A DNA stretch of 64,000 nucleotides from Alphaproteobacteria bacterium (lineage in GTDB: Bacteria > Pseudomonadota > Alphaproteobacteria > Reyranellales > Reyranellaceae). The translations under genes and the position numbers were made by a program. The first letter of the stretch is position 1. Each line of letters begins with the position of its first letter. Of this stretch, positions 16,895 to 24,341 are shown piece after piece. The notes beneath the pieces are model-generated. The model worked only from the letters and a program-made list of their open reading frames with translations, ran no database searches and was not told the DNA's origin. The stretch spans positions 124,001-188,000 of the forward strand of contig JAFKFL010000015.1 of assembly GCA_017308235.1 (NCBI GenBank), given 5' to 3'.

Positions 16895-17503
16895 TCAGGC
16901 GGCGGGCTGGGCGCGCTGGAACGCAGGGCGCTGGCCCAGACGGGCGATGTAGGCGTCGAAAACCGGCTCACCCTTCAGGTCCGGCGCGCCGAACATCATG
17001 GCGAAGCGCAGTTCAGCGCCGACATAGACGTCGGCGGCGGTGAACCGCTCGCCCAGGAGATAGGGCCCTTTGGCAAGCGCGCCCTTGAGCGTCGCGATGA
17101 CGTCGTCGTAGCTGCCCCAGCCGACGGCGCTTTTCCGCTCGACCGGAGGGCGCTGCATCATCTTGTCGAGCAGCGCCGGTTCGAAGCAGCCCGCGCCGAA
17201 GAACAGCCAGCGATAGTAGGCACCGCGCGATGGGTCATCGGGCGTGGGCGCCAGACCGGCCTTGGGAAAGGCGTCGGCGAGGTAGGCGATGATTGCCGCA
17301 GTCTCGGTCACCACGGTGCCGCGGTGGACGATCGTGGGCAGCTTGCCCATCGGGTTCAGCGCAAGGAAGGCGGGCGATTTGTGCTCGTTCTTGTCGAAAC
17401 TCACCGGCTCGATGCGATAGGGCGCGCCGACTTCCTCGAGCATCCAGTGCGCCATCTGCGAGCGCGACCGAGGGTTATGATAGAAGACGATCTCGTCAGT
17501 CAT
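16895..17503 (-). CDS. Glutathione S-transferase family protein
   Basis: A 202-residue GST. The N-terminal thioredoxin-like domain has the FYHNPRSRSQMAHWMLEEVG active-site region (the Ser residues are candidate thiol stabilisers), NPMGKLPTIV with the cis-Pro, and VTETAAIIAYLAD for the glutathione gamma-glutamyl contact. The C-terminal helical domain contains FTAADVYVGAELRF, the N-capping box. It probably conjugates or reduces electrophiles in the cytoplasm; the substrate is unknown. The start is the ATG at 17503; a longer frame upstream is not supported. It is divergent from the TetR gene with a 122-base gap. Confidence 0.9.
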   Translation of the reverse strand: MTDEIVFYHNPRSRSQMAHWMLEEVGAPYRIEPVSFDKNEHKSPAFLALNPMGKLPTIVHRGTVVTETAAIIAYLADAFPKAGLAPTPDDPSRGAYYRWLFFGAGCFEPALLDKMMQRPPVERKSAVGWGSYDDVIATLKGALAKGPYLLGERFTAADVYVGAELRFAMMFGAPDLKGEPVFDAYIARLGQRPAFQRAQPAA

Positions 17504-17625
17504 GGGCGGATCCTTGTGTCGAAAAGTGGCGCAGCATAGAGGCCAACCTCCGAGACCGGCCATGGTCTTTTCCCTGCGACGCCGAACGCGCTTCGCTTCT
17601 TCACGGACGTGTGACAGTTTGAGGC

Positions 17626-18210
17626 GTGCCAACCGACGCTGACATAGTTCCGGGCCGTCCCGGCCGGCCCCGCTCGGCAGCGACCGAGCAGGCGGTGCTG
17701 GAAGGGGCGTACGCCCTGATGGCGACGAAAGGGCTCTCGGCCACCACGATCGATGCCATCGCGCGGGAATCCGGCGTCTCCAAGATGACGATCTACAAAT
17801 GGTGGCCCTCGCGCGAGGCGCTGCTGATCGACGCCTTCCTGAAGAAGGCGGCATCGCTTCTTCCGTTATCGGAAGAGGGCGAGCCCGTGGCGCTGCTGCG
17901 CGCCCACGCCGCCGCCTATGCCGAGGCGCTGAACGGCGAATTCGGCAGGGTGCAACTCGCGGTCATCGCCGAGTGCATCGCCAAGACGGCCACCGGGCGG
18001 CTTTTCGCCGAGCGCTATCTCGACGTGCGCCGGAGCCTCGGCGTCAGGATCATCCGCAACGGCCAGCGCGCCGGGACGATCAACGCGGACCGGCCGGCCG
18101 AGGAACTGTACGACCAGATCTACGGTACGCTGTTCTACCAATCGACCTTCGGGCTGCGGCCGCTGTCCGCGACGTACGCGCGGCGCCTGGTCAGCGCGGT
18201 TCTGACTTAA
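17626..18210 (+). CDS. TetR/AcrR-family regulator next to a fatty acid desaturase
   Basis: A 194-residue one-component repressor. The N-terminal helix-turn-helix is TTIDAIARESGVSKMTIYKW (about 43-62), with the TetR continuation WPSREALLIDAF, and the ligand-binding domain is all-helical. The start is a GTG. Its stop codon is interlocked with that of the convergent desaturase (shared bases TTAA, 18207-18210). A perfect palindrome lies at the desaturase promoter, so I infer that this protein represses the desaturase in response to a lipid ligand. A GST is divergent on the other side and is an alternative target. Confidence 0.88.
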   Translation: MPTDADIVPGRPGRPRSAATEQAVLEGAYALMATKGLSATTIDAIARESGVSKMTIYKWWPSREALLIDAFLKKAASLLPLSEEGEPVALLRAHAAAYAEALNGEFGRVQLAVIAECIAKTATGRLFAERYLDVRRSLGVRIIRNGQRAGTINADRPAEELYDQIYGTLFYQSTFGLRPLSATYARRLVSAVLT

Positions 18211-19166
18211 GCCTCGACCTCGCCGCGGCTGGCCGATCGCAGCCAACGCCAGGCCTTGCCGATCGACCGGCGATAGCCTGCCTCGCCATGAACGATCCGC
18301 TCGGCCACGATGCCATTCAGCTCGCGCAAGGCATGGAACGGCACCGACGGATAAGCATGGTGCTCGACGTGATAGGGCATGTTCCAGGCGAACCACTTGA
18401 TAAGGGCGCTGGTGTAGGTCGTGCGTGTGTTCTCGAAGGCGTCACGTGAGCGCCCGCAGCCCGTATGCTCGGCGTAAAGGTAAGGCCGCAGGAAGAACTG
18501 GCCGAAGAACAGCGGAACGATCCAGGTGAGCAGCAGGACCGGCGTCTGGAGAAACAACGAGCCGATCAGCAGCAACGCATAGGCCAGCAGATAGAGACGT
18601 GCTTCCCGTACGATCAACGAGCGCTTGTTCGCCGGCACCCACGGTACTGTCACGACGCCGGTGATCGCGTGCTTCAGCATCAGCCGGAGGCGGCCATAGA
18701 CCTGCTCCACACCGGAGAAGGCCAGCACCAACTGCGCATTGGACCTCGGCAACGGCTTGACCAGCAATTCCGGATCCTTCGCCGGATCCTGCGTATGCCG
18801 GTGATGCTCCCAATGGAACACGCAGTAGTACTCGTAAGGCAAGCCGATCGCGAAACCGCAGAATTGCCCAACGGCAAGGTTGAGCCAGCGCGTGCGAAAG
18901 GCCGTCTTATGCGCCGTCTCGTGTTTGGCCATGAACAGGAAGGACATCAACACGCCCTGGCAGACGATGAGGGGGAGGGCCCAGGCGAGTCCGTGGCGGC
19001 TGCTCACGAACATGATCGCAGCGCCGACCAGGATGACCGAGCCGAGGTGGCTCGCGATCCGCACGAGGCCCGGCCCGTTGCGCAAAACCGAGAGCTCGCG
19101 CAGCCGGGCATGGTTCACCGGATTGGATCTGGTCCGGCCCGAGTCCAAGGATTCGGTCATCGACAT
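18207..19166 (-). CDS. Membrane fatty acid desaturase
   Basis: A 319-residue di-iron integral membrane desaturase that puts a double bond into acyl chains. The three histidine boxes are complete: HETAH (82-86), HWEHHRH (118-124) and HVEHH (266-270). Hydrophobic stretches at about 37-75, 97-112 and 190-230 make the expected membrane helices. The start is the ATG at 19166, with GGAG nine bases upstream; the frame extends to a TTG at 19178 that overlaps the ribosome site. The operator palindrome lies 15 bases upstream. Its 3' end overlaps the TetR gene by four bases. It may also act on a carotenoid or other lipid. Confidence 0.9.
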   Translation of the reverse strand: MSMTESLDSGRTRSNPVNHARLRELSVLRNGPGLVRIASHLGSVILVGAAIMFVSSRHGLAWALPLIVCQGVLMSFLFMAKHETAHKTAFRTRWLNLAVGQFCGFAIGLPYEYYCVFHWEHHRHTQDPAKDPELLVKPLPRSNAQLVLAFSGVEQVYGRLRLMLKHAITGVVTVPWVPANKRSLIVREARLYLLAYALLLIGSLFLQTPVLLLTWIVPLFFGQFFLRPYLYAEHTGCGRSRDAFENTRTTYTSALIKWFAWNMPYHVEHHAYPSVPFHALRELNGIVAERIVHGEAGYRRSIGKAWRWLRSASRGEVEA

Positions 19167-19180
19167 GGTCTTCTCCAATT

Positions 19181-19199
19181 ACTGTACGAATAGTACAGT
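19181..19199. promoter_or_regulatory. Palindromic operator at the desaturase promoter
   Basis: ACTGTAC-GAATA-GTACAGT is a perfect 7+7 inverted repeat, 14 bases before the desaturase ATG. A TACTAT -10-like hexamer on the minus strand lies inside it, so a bound repressor would block transcription. It is the natural target for the TetR protein at 17626-18210. Confidence 0.7.
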
Positions 19200-19243
19200 A
19201 TGTGGAGGATGTCGACTCGAATCGCATTGCGGGCGTCGGGAGG

Positions 19244-19831
19244 CTACGAGCGCAGGCTCGCCAGTGCGGGTGCGAAAGCGCTATCGACGGGCGTCCTGGC
19301 CAGATGTGCGAGCGCATTGGCGAATGTCTTTATCGCCACGCCAAATGCCACCGAGATCACTGCTTCGCGGTCGTAGCCGGCTACGAGGAAGGCTTCGATA
19401 TCATGGTCGGCGACGTGGCCACGACCGATCGTCAGCGTCTCTGCAAACCTCCGCAGCGCGCCTAGGCGGATGTCCGCGACGCTACCGCCTGTTCCGACGC
19501 CATGGACGATATCAGGGCTTGCGCCGAGCTTCGTGGCCAGACCGGCATGAATAGCGAGCGAGTACTCTGCGCCGTTGACGCGGCTGACGGCCATCAGAAC
19601 GATTTGCTGTTCAATCGGTGTGAGGGGCGTCTCGCCGAACGCCTGCAGATTGTGGAAATAGCTTTCGAGCGCGGCGGGCACGGCCGCCATGGTGACCGCG
19701 AGATTGGGCACGAAGCCAAATATCTGACGCGCCTTGGCAAGCAGAGGTTGGGAAGCTGAGGGCGCGTTCGTCTCGGTCAAGTCGCCGAACAACTCGGCGC
19801 GGACGCCATGCGGCATGGTCCTGGTCGTCAT
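19244..19831 (-). CDS. Carboxymuconolactone decarboxylase/AhpD-like protein without the active-site cysteines
   Basis: A 195-residue all-helical protein of the CMD/AhpD superfamily: FGFVPNLAVTMAAVPAALESYFHNLQAF shape, then the helix VLMAVSRVNGAEYSLAIHAG. AhpD-type enzymes have CxxC in this helix (NGCxYCxxAH). Here the two positions are Ala and Ser while the His remains, so peroxidase chemistry through a disulfide is unlikely. It lies 11 bases after an alpha/beta hydrolase in the same direction, so they form an operon. The start is the ATG at 19831 behind GGAGGAACGC; the longer frame is not supported. It may be a decarboxylase-like or structural relative. Confidence 0.82.
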   Translation of the reverse strand: MTTRTMPHGVRAELFGDLTETNAPSASQPLLAKARQIFGFVPNLAVTMAAVPAALESYFHNLQAFGETPLTPIEQQIVLMAVSRVNGAEYSLAIHAGLATKLGASPDIVHGVGTGGSVADIRLGALRRFAETLTIGRGHVADHDIEAFLVAGYDREAVISVAFGVAIKTFANALAHLARTPVDSAFAPALASLRS

Positions 19832-19842
19832 GCGTTCCTCCG

Positions 19843-20712
19843 TCACGCGGCGGTCTTGGCCAAGGTGCGTCCCAGGAAATCGCGGATGGCGTTGGCGATT
19901 TCGGTGCAGTGGGTCTCGAGCGCGAAGTGGCCGGTGTCGAACAGACGGACCTCGGCCGCCGGATTGTCGCGTTTGAAGGCTTCGGCGCCGGGCGGCAGGA
20001 AGAACGGATCGTTCTTGCCCCAAGCCGCCAGGATCGGCGGACGTTTGTCGCGGAAGTAAGCTTGGAACTTCGGGTAGAGCGCGATGTTGCTCGCGTAGTC
20101 GCGGAAAAGGTCGAGCTGGATCTCGTCGTCGCCAGGTCGCGCCAGCAGCGCGGAGTCGAGCGTGTAGCCGTCGGGCGAAACGTTCTCCGGATCGGCCACG
20201 CCGTGCACATATTGCCAGCGCGTCGTCTCCGGTGTCAGGAAGGCGCGCAGAGCGGCGCGGTTCGCTTCGTTGGGCTCGCTCCAGTACTTGCGGATCGGGT
20301 TCCAGCCGTCGCTCAGGCCTTCGACATAGGCGTTACCGTTCTGGCTGATGATGGCGGTGATCCGCTCGGGATGGGCCAGTGCAAGGCGGAAGCCGACGGG
20401 AGCCCCGTAGTCGAATACATAAATCGCGTAACGCGACAGGCCGATCGTCTGGACGAAGCCGTCGATCACCGTCGCGAGGTTGTCGAACGTATAGTTGAAC
20501 GTCTCTCGCGCGGGGGCTTCGGAGTGGCCGAAGCCCGGCAGGTCGGGAGCGATCACGTGATAGCGATCTGAGAGCAACGGGATCAACTCGCGGAACATGT
20601 GCGAGGAGGTCGGGAATCCGTGCAGCAGCAGAACAGCCGGCGCCGCGCTGTCGCCCGCCTCCCGGTAGAAGATCTTGTGGCCATCGAATTCGGCAGTTCG
20701 GTAGCGAGTCAT
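19843..20712 (-). CDS. Alpha/beta hydrolase of the epoxide hydrolase/haloalkane dehalogenase type
   Basis: A 289-residue alpha/beta hydrolase. HGFPTSSHMF carries the oxyanion-hole HGFP, the nucleophile elbow VFDYGAP puts Asp101 where esterases have Ser, and DTGHFALE provides the catalytic His near residue 269. An Asp nucleophile points to epoxide hydrolase, dehalogenase or fluoroacetate-dehalogenase-like chemistry. AGGGAGTGCC precedes the ATG. It is first in an operon with the CMD-like gene and divergent from the CGNR-type protein, whose shared promoter region has repeated GGTTA half-sites. Confidence 0.88.
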   Translation of the reverse strand: MTRYRTAEFDGHKIFYREAGDSAAPAVLLLHGFPTSSHMFRELIPLLSDRYHVIAPDLPGFGHSEAPARETFNYTFDNLATVIDGFVQTIGLSRYAIYVFDYGAPVGFRLALAHPERITAIISQNGNAYVEGLSDGWNPIRKYWSEPNEANRAALRAFLTPETTRWQYVHGVADPENVSPDGYTLDSALLARPGDDEIQLDLFRDYASNIALYPKFQAYFRDKRPPILAAWGKNDPFFLPPGAEAFKRDNPAAEVRLFDTGHFALETHCTEIANAIRDFLGRTLAKTAA

Positions 20713-20727
20713 GATGGCACTCCCTAG

Positions 20728-20796
20728 TAACCTGATAAAATATTATTTAGAGGTTATATTCTTGGTAACTTTTCAAAGTCAATTTTTCCGGTTATC
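20728..20796. promoter_or_regulatory. AT-rich divergent promoter with GGTTA half-sites
   Basis: The 92-base interval between the hydrolase and the CGNR gene is strongly AT-rich against the GC-rich background. TAACCT (20728-20733) and AGGTTA (20751-20756) form an inverted repeat, and GGTAAC near 20764 and GGTTAT near 20790 are further related half-sites. They are candidate binding sites for the CGNR-type protein. Confidence 0.45.
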
Positions 20797-20804
20797 ACAC
20801 TCCC

Positions 20805-21458
20805 GTGACCACATCGCATGCCACGCCCTATTTCGTCGGCGACCACCTCGCCCTCGATTTCCTCAACAGCCGGGTTGCCCCGGCGAATGCGCCGGCCGGC
20901 GAATCCTTCGACTGGCTGGGCAACGGTGCGCAACTACTCGATTGGCTGGTCGATTCGGGCGCGGTCGATGTTTCGGTGGCGCGTCAGTTCCGCGGCAAGA
21001 AGGATACCGTTGCGGGGCTCGACGAGGTCGCCCGCCAGGCGCGGGAGCTACGCGATTGGTTGGCCGACTTCCTGGGCCGTCATGCGGGCCGACGGCTGGG
21101 CCGAGATGTTGCCGCTGAACTCGCGCCCCTCAACAAGTTGTTGGCACGAGACGACACCTACCGTGCGATCGAGGCCGCGACATCGGGAGCGAGTGCCCTC
21201 GATTGGTGTCAAAGGCGTCGATGGACGCCGGAGCGGCTCTTGATGCCGATTGCCGAAGCAATTGGCGACCTTGTCTGCCGTTGCGATTTCCGCTTGGTGC
21301 GGACCTGCGAAGGCGCCGATTGCATATTGATGTTCTACGATCGCACCAAGGCGCACGCCCGGCGCTGGTGCAGCATGGCGTTATGCGGCAATCGCGCAAA
21401 GGCCGCGGCGCACCGCGCGCGTCATCGCCTGAAAGAAGATCGACCGCCAGCGCGTTAG
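20805..21458 (+). CDS. ABATE/CGNR zinc-finger protein, probable regulator
   Basis: A 217-residue protein with an N-terminal ABATE domain (PYFVGDHLALDFLNSR, then WLGNGAQLLDWL) and a C-terminal CGNR treble-clef zinc finger: CEGADCILMFYDRTKAHARRW followed by CSMALCGNRAKAAAHR. The family is thought to bind DNA as a stress-linked regulator, but few members have been studied. It starts with GTG, has no clear ribosome site, and lies close behind a possible -10 element, so it may be leaderless. It is divergent from the hydrolase operon and probably controls it. Its stop is interlocked with that of the convergent cupin (shared bases TTAG). Confidence 0.87.
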   Translation: MTTSHATPYFVGDHLALDFLNSRVAPANAPAGESFDWLGNGAQLLDWLVDSGAVDVSVARQFRGKKDTVAGLDEVARQARELRDWLADFLGRHAGRRLGRDVAAELAPLNKLLARDDTYRAIEAATSGASALDWCQRRRWTPERLLMPIAEAIGDLVCRCDFRLVRTCEGADCILMFYDRTKAHARRWCSMALCGNRAKAAAHRARHRLKEDRPPAR

Positions 21459-21931
21459 TGCGATGTGCCATCCTTGCGCGTGAAAACGTACTTTCCGTCG
21501 GCGCCCGCCTTCGCGTGCATGTCGATCTCGGGATAGACGATCTCATCGAACGGCGTGCGGTCGCCGACCACCAGCAGCACGGCATCTCGCTTGGTCTCGT
21601 TGATGAAGCGGTGGGCATTGCCGCAGCCTGCCGCAAAGCCCGCGCATGTGCCGGCCTTCAGAGTCTGGCGGCCTTCGTTGGTCTCGAGCACGACCTCGCC
21701 CTCGACCACCCAGATGAATTCGTCCTGCCGCGAATGCGCATGCCGCGCCGAGGATTGCGCGCCAGGTTCGATGCGCGTGAGGTTCACGCCGAAGTTCCGG
21801 AGGCCGACATGGTCGCCGAGCCGCCGGTTCCAACGATGGCTGTTGGCCTCGCGAAACACCTCCGGATAGGACGTGGCGTTGCTCTCGGTCAGGTCGGCCG
21901 GATCGAAGGCGGGCAGGCGGGGCTTGGTCAT
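21455..21931 (-). CDS. Cupin-domain protein
   Basis: A 158-residue cupin. Motif 1 is SARHAHSRQDEFIWVVEGE (metal His-x-His and Glu, about residues 62-80), and motif 2 is CGNAHRFINE with the last metal His. The N-terminal NRRLGDHVGLRNFGVNLTR block is shared by cupins annotated as transcriptional-regulator-like or sugar-isomerase-like, so function is open. It overlaps the CGNR gene by four bases at the 3' ends. Upstream, 67 bases separate it from the MarR gene on the same strand, so a marR-cupin transcript is possible. Confidence 0.82.
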   Translation of the reverse strand: MTKPRLPAFDPADLTESNATSYPEVFREANSHRWNRRLGDHVGLRNFGVNLTRIEPGAQSSARHAHSRQDEFIWVVEGEVVLETNEGRQTLKAGTCAGFAAGCGNAHRFINETKRDAVLLVVGDRTPFDEIVYPEIDMHAKAGADGKYVFTRKDGTSH

Positions 21932-21998
21932 GCAGGCATTATCCCATCCGCCGTGCCCGAGGTCCTCCTAGGCCTGTTCATGCGTGGGCGAGGTGGGT

Positions 21999-22436
21999 TC
22001 AGGGTGCTTTTCGGGCCAGCACTTTCTTGAGCGAGGGCCGCAGCCGGGCGATCTCGTCGAGATGCGCTGCCGACAGCTCGGCGAGGAGCGCCTCGGCGGC
22101 CCGGGTGAGGCCCAGCATCACGCGGCGATGGTCTGCCGCGTCGACCGTGCGAACCACCAGCCCGGCCGTGACCAGCCGGCCGACCAATTCGACCGCGCTG
22201 TGATGGCGGATGCAGAGCCGTTCGGCGAGGTCGCCGATCGTCATGCTGGCGCCCCGCGGCCGGCCCTTGATGGCCAACAACGCCTGGTGCTGCGCGGGGG
22301 CGAGCCCCTCGCTGCGAGCTGCACCCTGGCTGAACTCAAGAAACCGCCGGATCAGGTAGCGGAATTCCGCCAGCGCCTCGTAATCGGCCTGGGAGGGCCG
22401 GCGCTTCCTAGAAACAGGCTTTTTTGTGGGCGCCAT
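21999..22436 (-). CDS. MarR-family transcriptional regulator
   Basis: A 145-residue winged-helix regulator. PAQHQALLAIKGRP is the helix before the wing, MTIGDLAERLCIRHHSAVELVGRL the recognition helices (about 66-89), and VVRTVDAADHRRVMLGLT the wing with the conserved D-x-R. The ATG at 22436 has GGAG six bases upstream. A long frame continues upstream but is antisense to the ClC gene. It is divergent from the ClC gene, and a palindrome lies between them, so it is the likely regulator of the channel gene and of itself. Confidence 0.9.
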   Translation of the reverse strand: MAPTKKPVSRKRRPSQADYEALAEFRYLIRRFLEFSQGAARSEGLAPAQHQALLAIKGRPRGASMTIGDLAERLCIRHHSAVELVGRLVTAGLVVRTVDAADHRRVMLGLTRAAEALLAELSAAHLDEIARLRPSLKKVLARKAP

Positions 22437-22462
22437 GAGTGGCTCCATTGCTTGCCTAATTA

Positions 22463-22477
22463 TATCGTAATCCGATA
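22463..22477. promoter_or_regulatory. Candidate MarR operator between marR and the ClC gene
   Basis: TATCG-TAATC-CGATA is an inverted repeat in the 96-base divergent interval, 27 bases before the MarR start and 56 before the ClC start. MarR dimers bind short AT-rich palindromes of this form. Confidence 0.5.
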
Positions 22478-22532
22478 GAAGGGCGCCCCACGACCAACGC
22501 CCTCTTTTTCCGGTTCCAGACCTTTCCCTGCC

Positions 22533-24335
22533 ATGACCCCTCCCATCGCTGACGCGAACGGCACCTCGGCGCCTCCCGTCCGCCATCTCCGGCTCGGCGA
22601 CTTCACGACCGACCCACGCGTGCTCCTGATCTCGGGTATTGCCGTCGTCGTCGCAACAGCCGGTGTCGTCGCAGGTTTCGCCCTGCTGAAGCTTATCCGG
22701 CTTGCCACCAATATTGCCTATTTCGGGCAGCTGAGCTTCGCCAATCTTCGGCTCGAGCATTCGCCGCTCGGCCTGTGGGCGGCGCTGGTGCCGGTCGCGG
22801 GCTCGCTGATCGTCGGCCTGATGGCGCGCTACGGCAGCGAAAAGATCCGCGGCCACGGCATTCCCGAGGCGATCGAGGCGATCCTGCTCGGCCGCTCGCG
22901 GCTCGATGCAAAGGTGGCTGTCCTGAAGCCGCTTTCCTCGGCTGTCGTCATCGGCACCGGCGGTCCGTTCGGCGCCGAAGGGCCGATCATCATGACCGGC
23001 GGCGCGATCGGCTCGTTGATCGCACAAATGCTGCCGGTGAGCGACAACGAGCGCAAGACGCTCTTGGTGGCGGGCGCCGCCGCCGGCATGACCACCGTGT
23101 TCGGCACGCCGATCGCCGCCATCATGCTGGCCGTCGAACTGCTTCTGTTCGAGTGGTCGCCGCGCAGCTTCCTGCCGGTCGCGGTGGCAGCCGTGGTCGC
23201 GGCGGTGGAGCGCGGCTTCTTCGGTTTGACCAGCCCGCTCTTTCCGTTCGAGGGAAGCGTCGATGTGACCTTGGTCGGCGCGCTCTGCTGGGCCGCGTTC
23301 GGCCTGTTGGGCGGACTGTTGTCGGGCCTGCTGACGCGGCTGGTCTATGCCTGCGAGGACGGCTTCCTGAAGCTGCCGATCCACTGGATGTGGTGGCCGA
23401 CACTGGGCGGGATCGTGGTCGGTCTCGGCGGGCTGATCGATCCCAATGCGCTGGGCGTCGGCTACGACAGCATCGCCGGCATGCTGCGCGGCGACATCCC
23501 GACCAAGGCGGCGCTGCTGCTGCTCGTGGTCAAGGCGGTGATCTGGGCCGTGGCGCTGGGCTCTGGAACATCGGGCGGTGTGCTTGCGCCGTTGCTGATC
23601 ATGGGCGGCGCCATGGGCACGGTCATTGGCGGCTTCCTGCCGGGCGAAAGCATCGGCTTCTGGGCGCTGCTTGCGATGACGGCCACCATGGGCGGCACGA
23701 TGCGCTCGCCGCTGACAGCGACCTTCTTTGCCGTCGAGCTCACCGGCAATACGCATGTCCTGCTGCCATTGATCACGGCCTGCGCCGTGGCCCACGCCGT
23801 GACGGTGCTGCTGATGCGCCGCTCGATCCTGACCGAGAAGATTGCCCGCCGGGGCCATCATCTCGTGCGCGAGTACCGCGTCGATCCGTTTGCGCTCACC
23901 CGCGTGGACGAGGTGATGACCAAGGAGGTCGAGACGGTACCGTCAGACACGACATTGCACGAGGCCACGCGCTTCCTCACCGATCCCGCGACCCATCATC
24001 CGAGCTTCCCCGTGCTCGACGGTGCAGGGCGGGTGCTGGGTGTCATCGATCCACCCTCGATCCTGCGCTGGCGGCGGGCCGGCAAGCACCGCCAGTCGAC
24101 GCTGCAGGAGTTGCTGGCCGGCACCAAGATTACGGTCGCCTATCCGGACGAATATCTCGAAGCATTGGCCGATCGCCTCTCGACGGTGAACGTCGCACAC
24201 TTCCCGGTCATCTCACGTGAGACAGGGCGGCTTGTGGGCTACATCGGCTGGAAGGACATCATGCGCGTGCGGACCAAACTGCGGGCCGAAGAGCGTCACC
24301 GCACGACATTCTTCAAGCTCAAATCGTTCCTGTGA
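22533..24335 (+). CDS. ClC-family chloride channel/transporter with C-terminal CBS pair
   Basis: A 600-residue membrane protein with many hydrophobic helices and two CBS domains (about 465-590) that would sense nucleotides. Selectivity-filter blocks are GHGIPE (107-112; the usual Ser is His), GAEGP (147-151) with the gating Glu149, and GTSGGVLAP (GxFxP position). At the place of the CLC-ec1 proton glutamate (Glu203), the helix PIAAIMLAVEL ends in Leu203, as in channels and proton-uncoupled types. It probably moves chloride or another anion across the inner membrane. It is divergent from marR. Its stop is six bases from that of the convergent deacylase. Confidence 0.93.
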   Translation: MTPPIADANGTSAPPVRHLRLGDFTTDPRVLLISGIAVVVATAGVVAGFALLKLIRLATNIAYFGQLSFANLRLEHSPLGLWAALVPVAGSLIVGLMARYGSEKIRGHGIPEAIEAILLGRSRLDAKVAVLKPLSSAVVIGTGGPFGAEGPIIMTGGAIGSLIAQMLPVSDNERKTLLVAGAAAGMTTVFGTPIAAIMLAVELLLFEWSPRSFLPVAVAAVVAAVERGFFGLTSPLFPFEGSVDVTLVGALCWAAFGLLGGLLSGLLTRLVYACEDGFLKLPIHWMWWPTLGGIVVGLGGLIDPNALGVGYDSIAGMLRGDIPTKAALLLLVVKAVIWAVALGSGTSGGVLAPLLIMGGAMGTVIGGFLPGESIGFWALLAMTATMGGTMRSPLTATFFAVELTGNTHVLLPLITACAVAHAVTVLLMRRSILTEKIARRGHHLVREYRVDPFALTRVDEVMTKEVETVPSDTTLHEATRFLTDPATHHPSFPVLDGAGRVLGVIDPPSILRWRRAGKHRQSTLQELLAGTKITVAYPDEYLEALADRLSTVNVAHFPVISRETGRLVGYIGWKDIMRVRTKLRAEERHRTTFFKLKSFL

Positions 24336-24341
24336 TGGTCC

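Noticed and set aside
22533..23861. Long minus-strand frame joining the ClC region to the MarR gene
   Set aside because: Only the last 145 codons (21999-22436) resemble a protein. The rest is antisense to the ClC gene.
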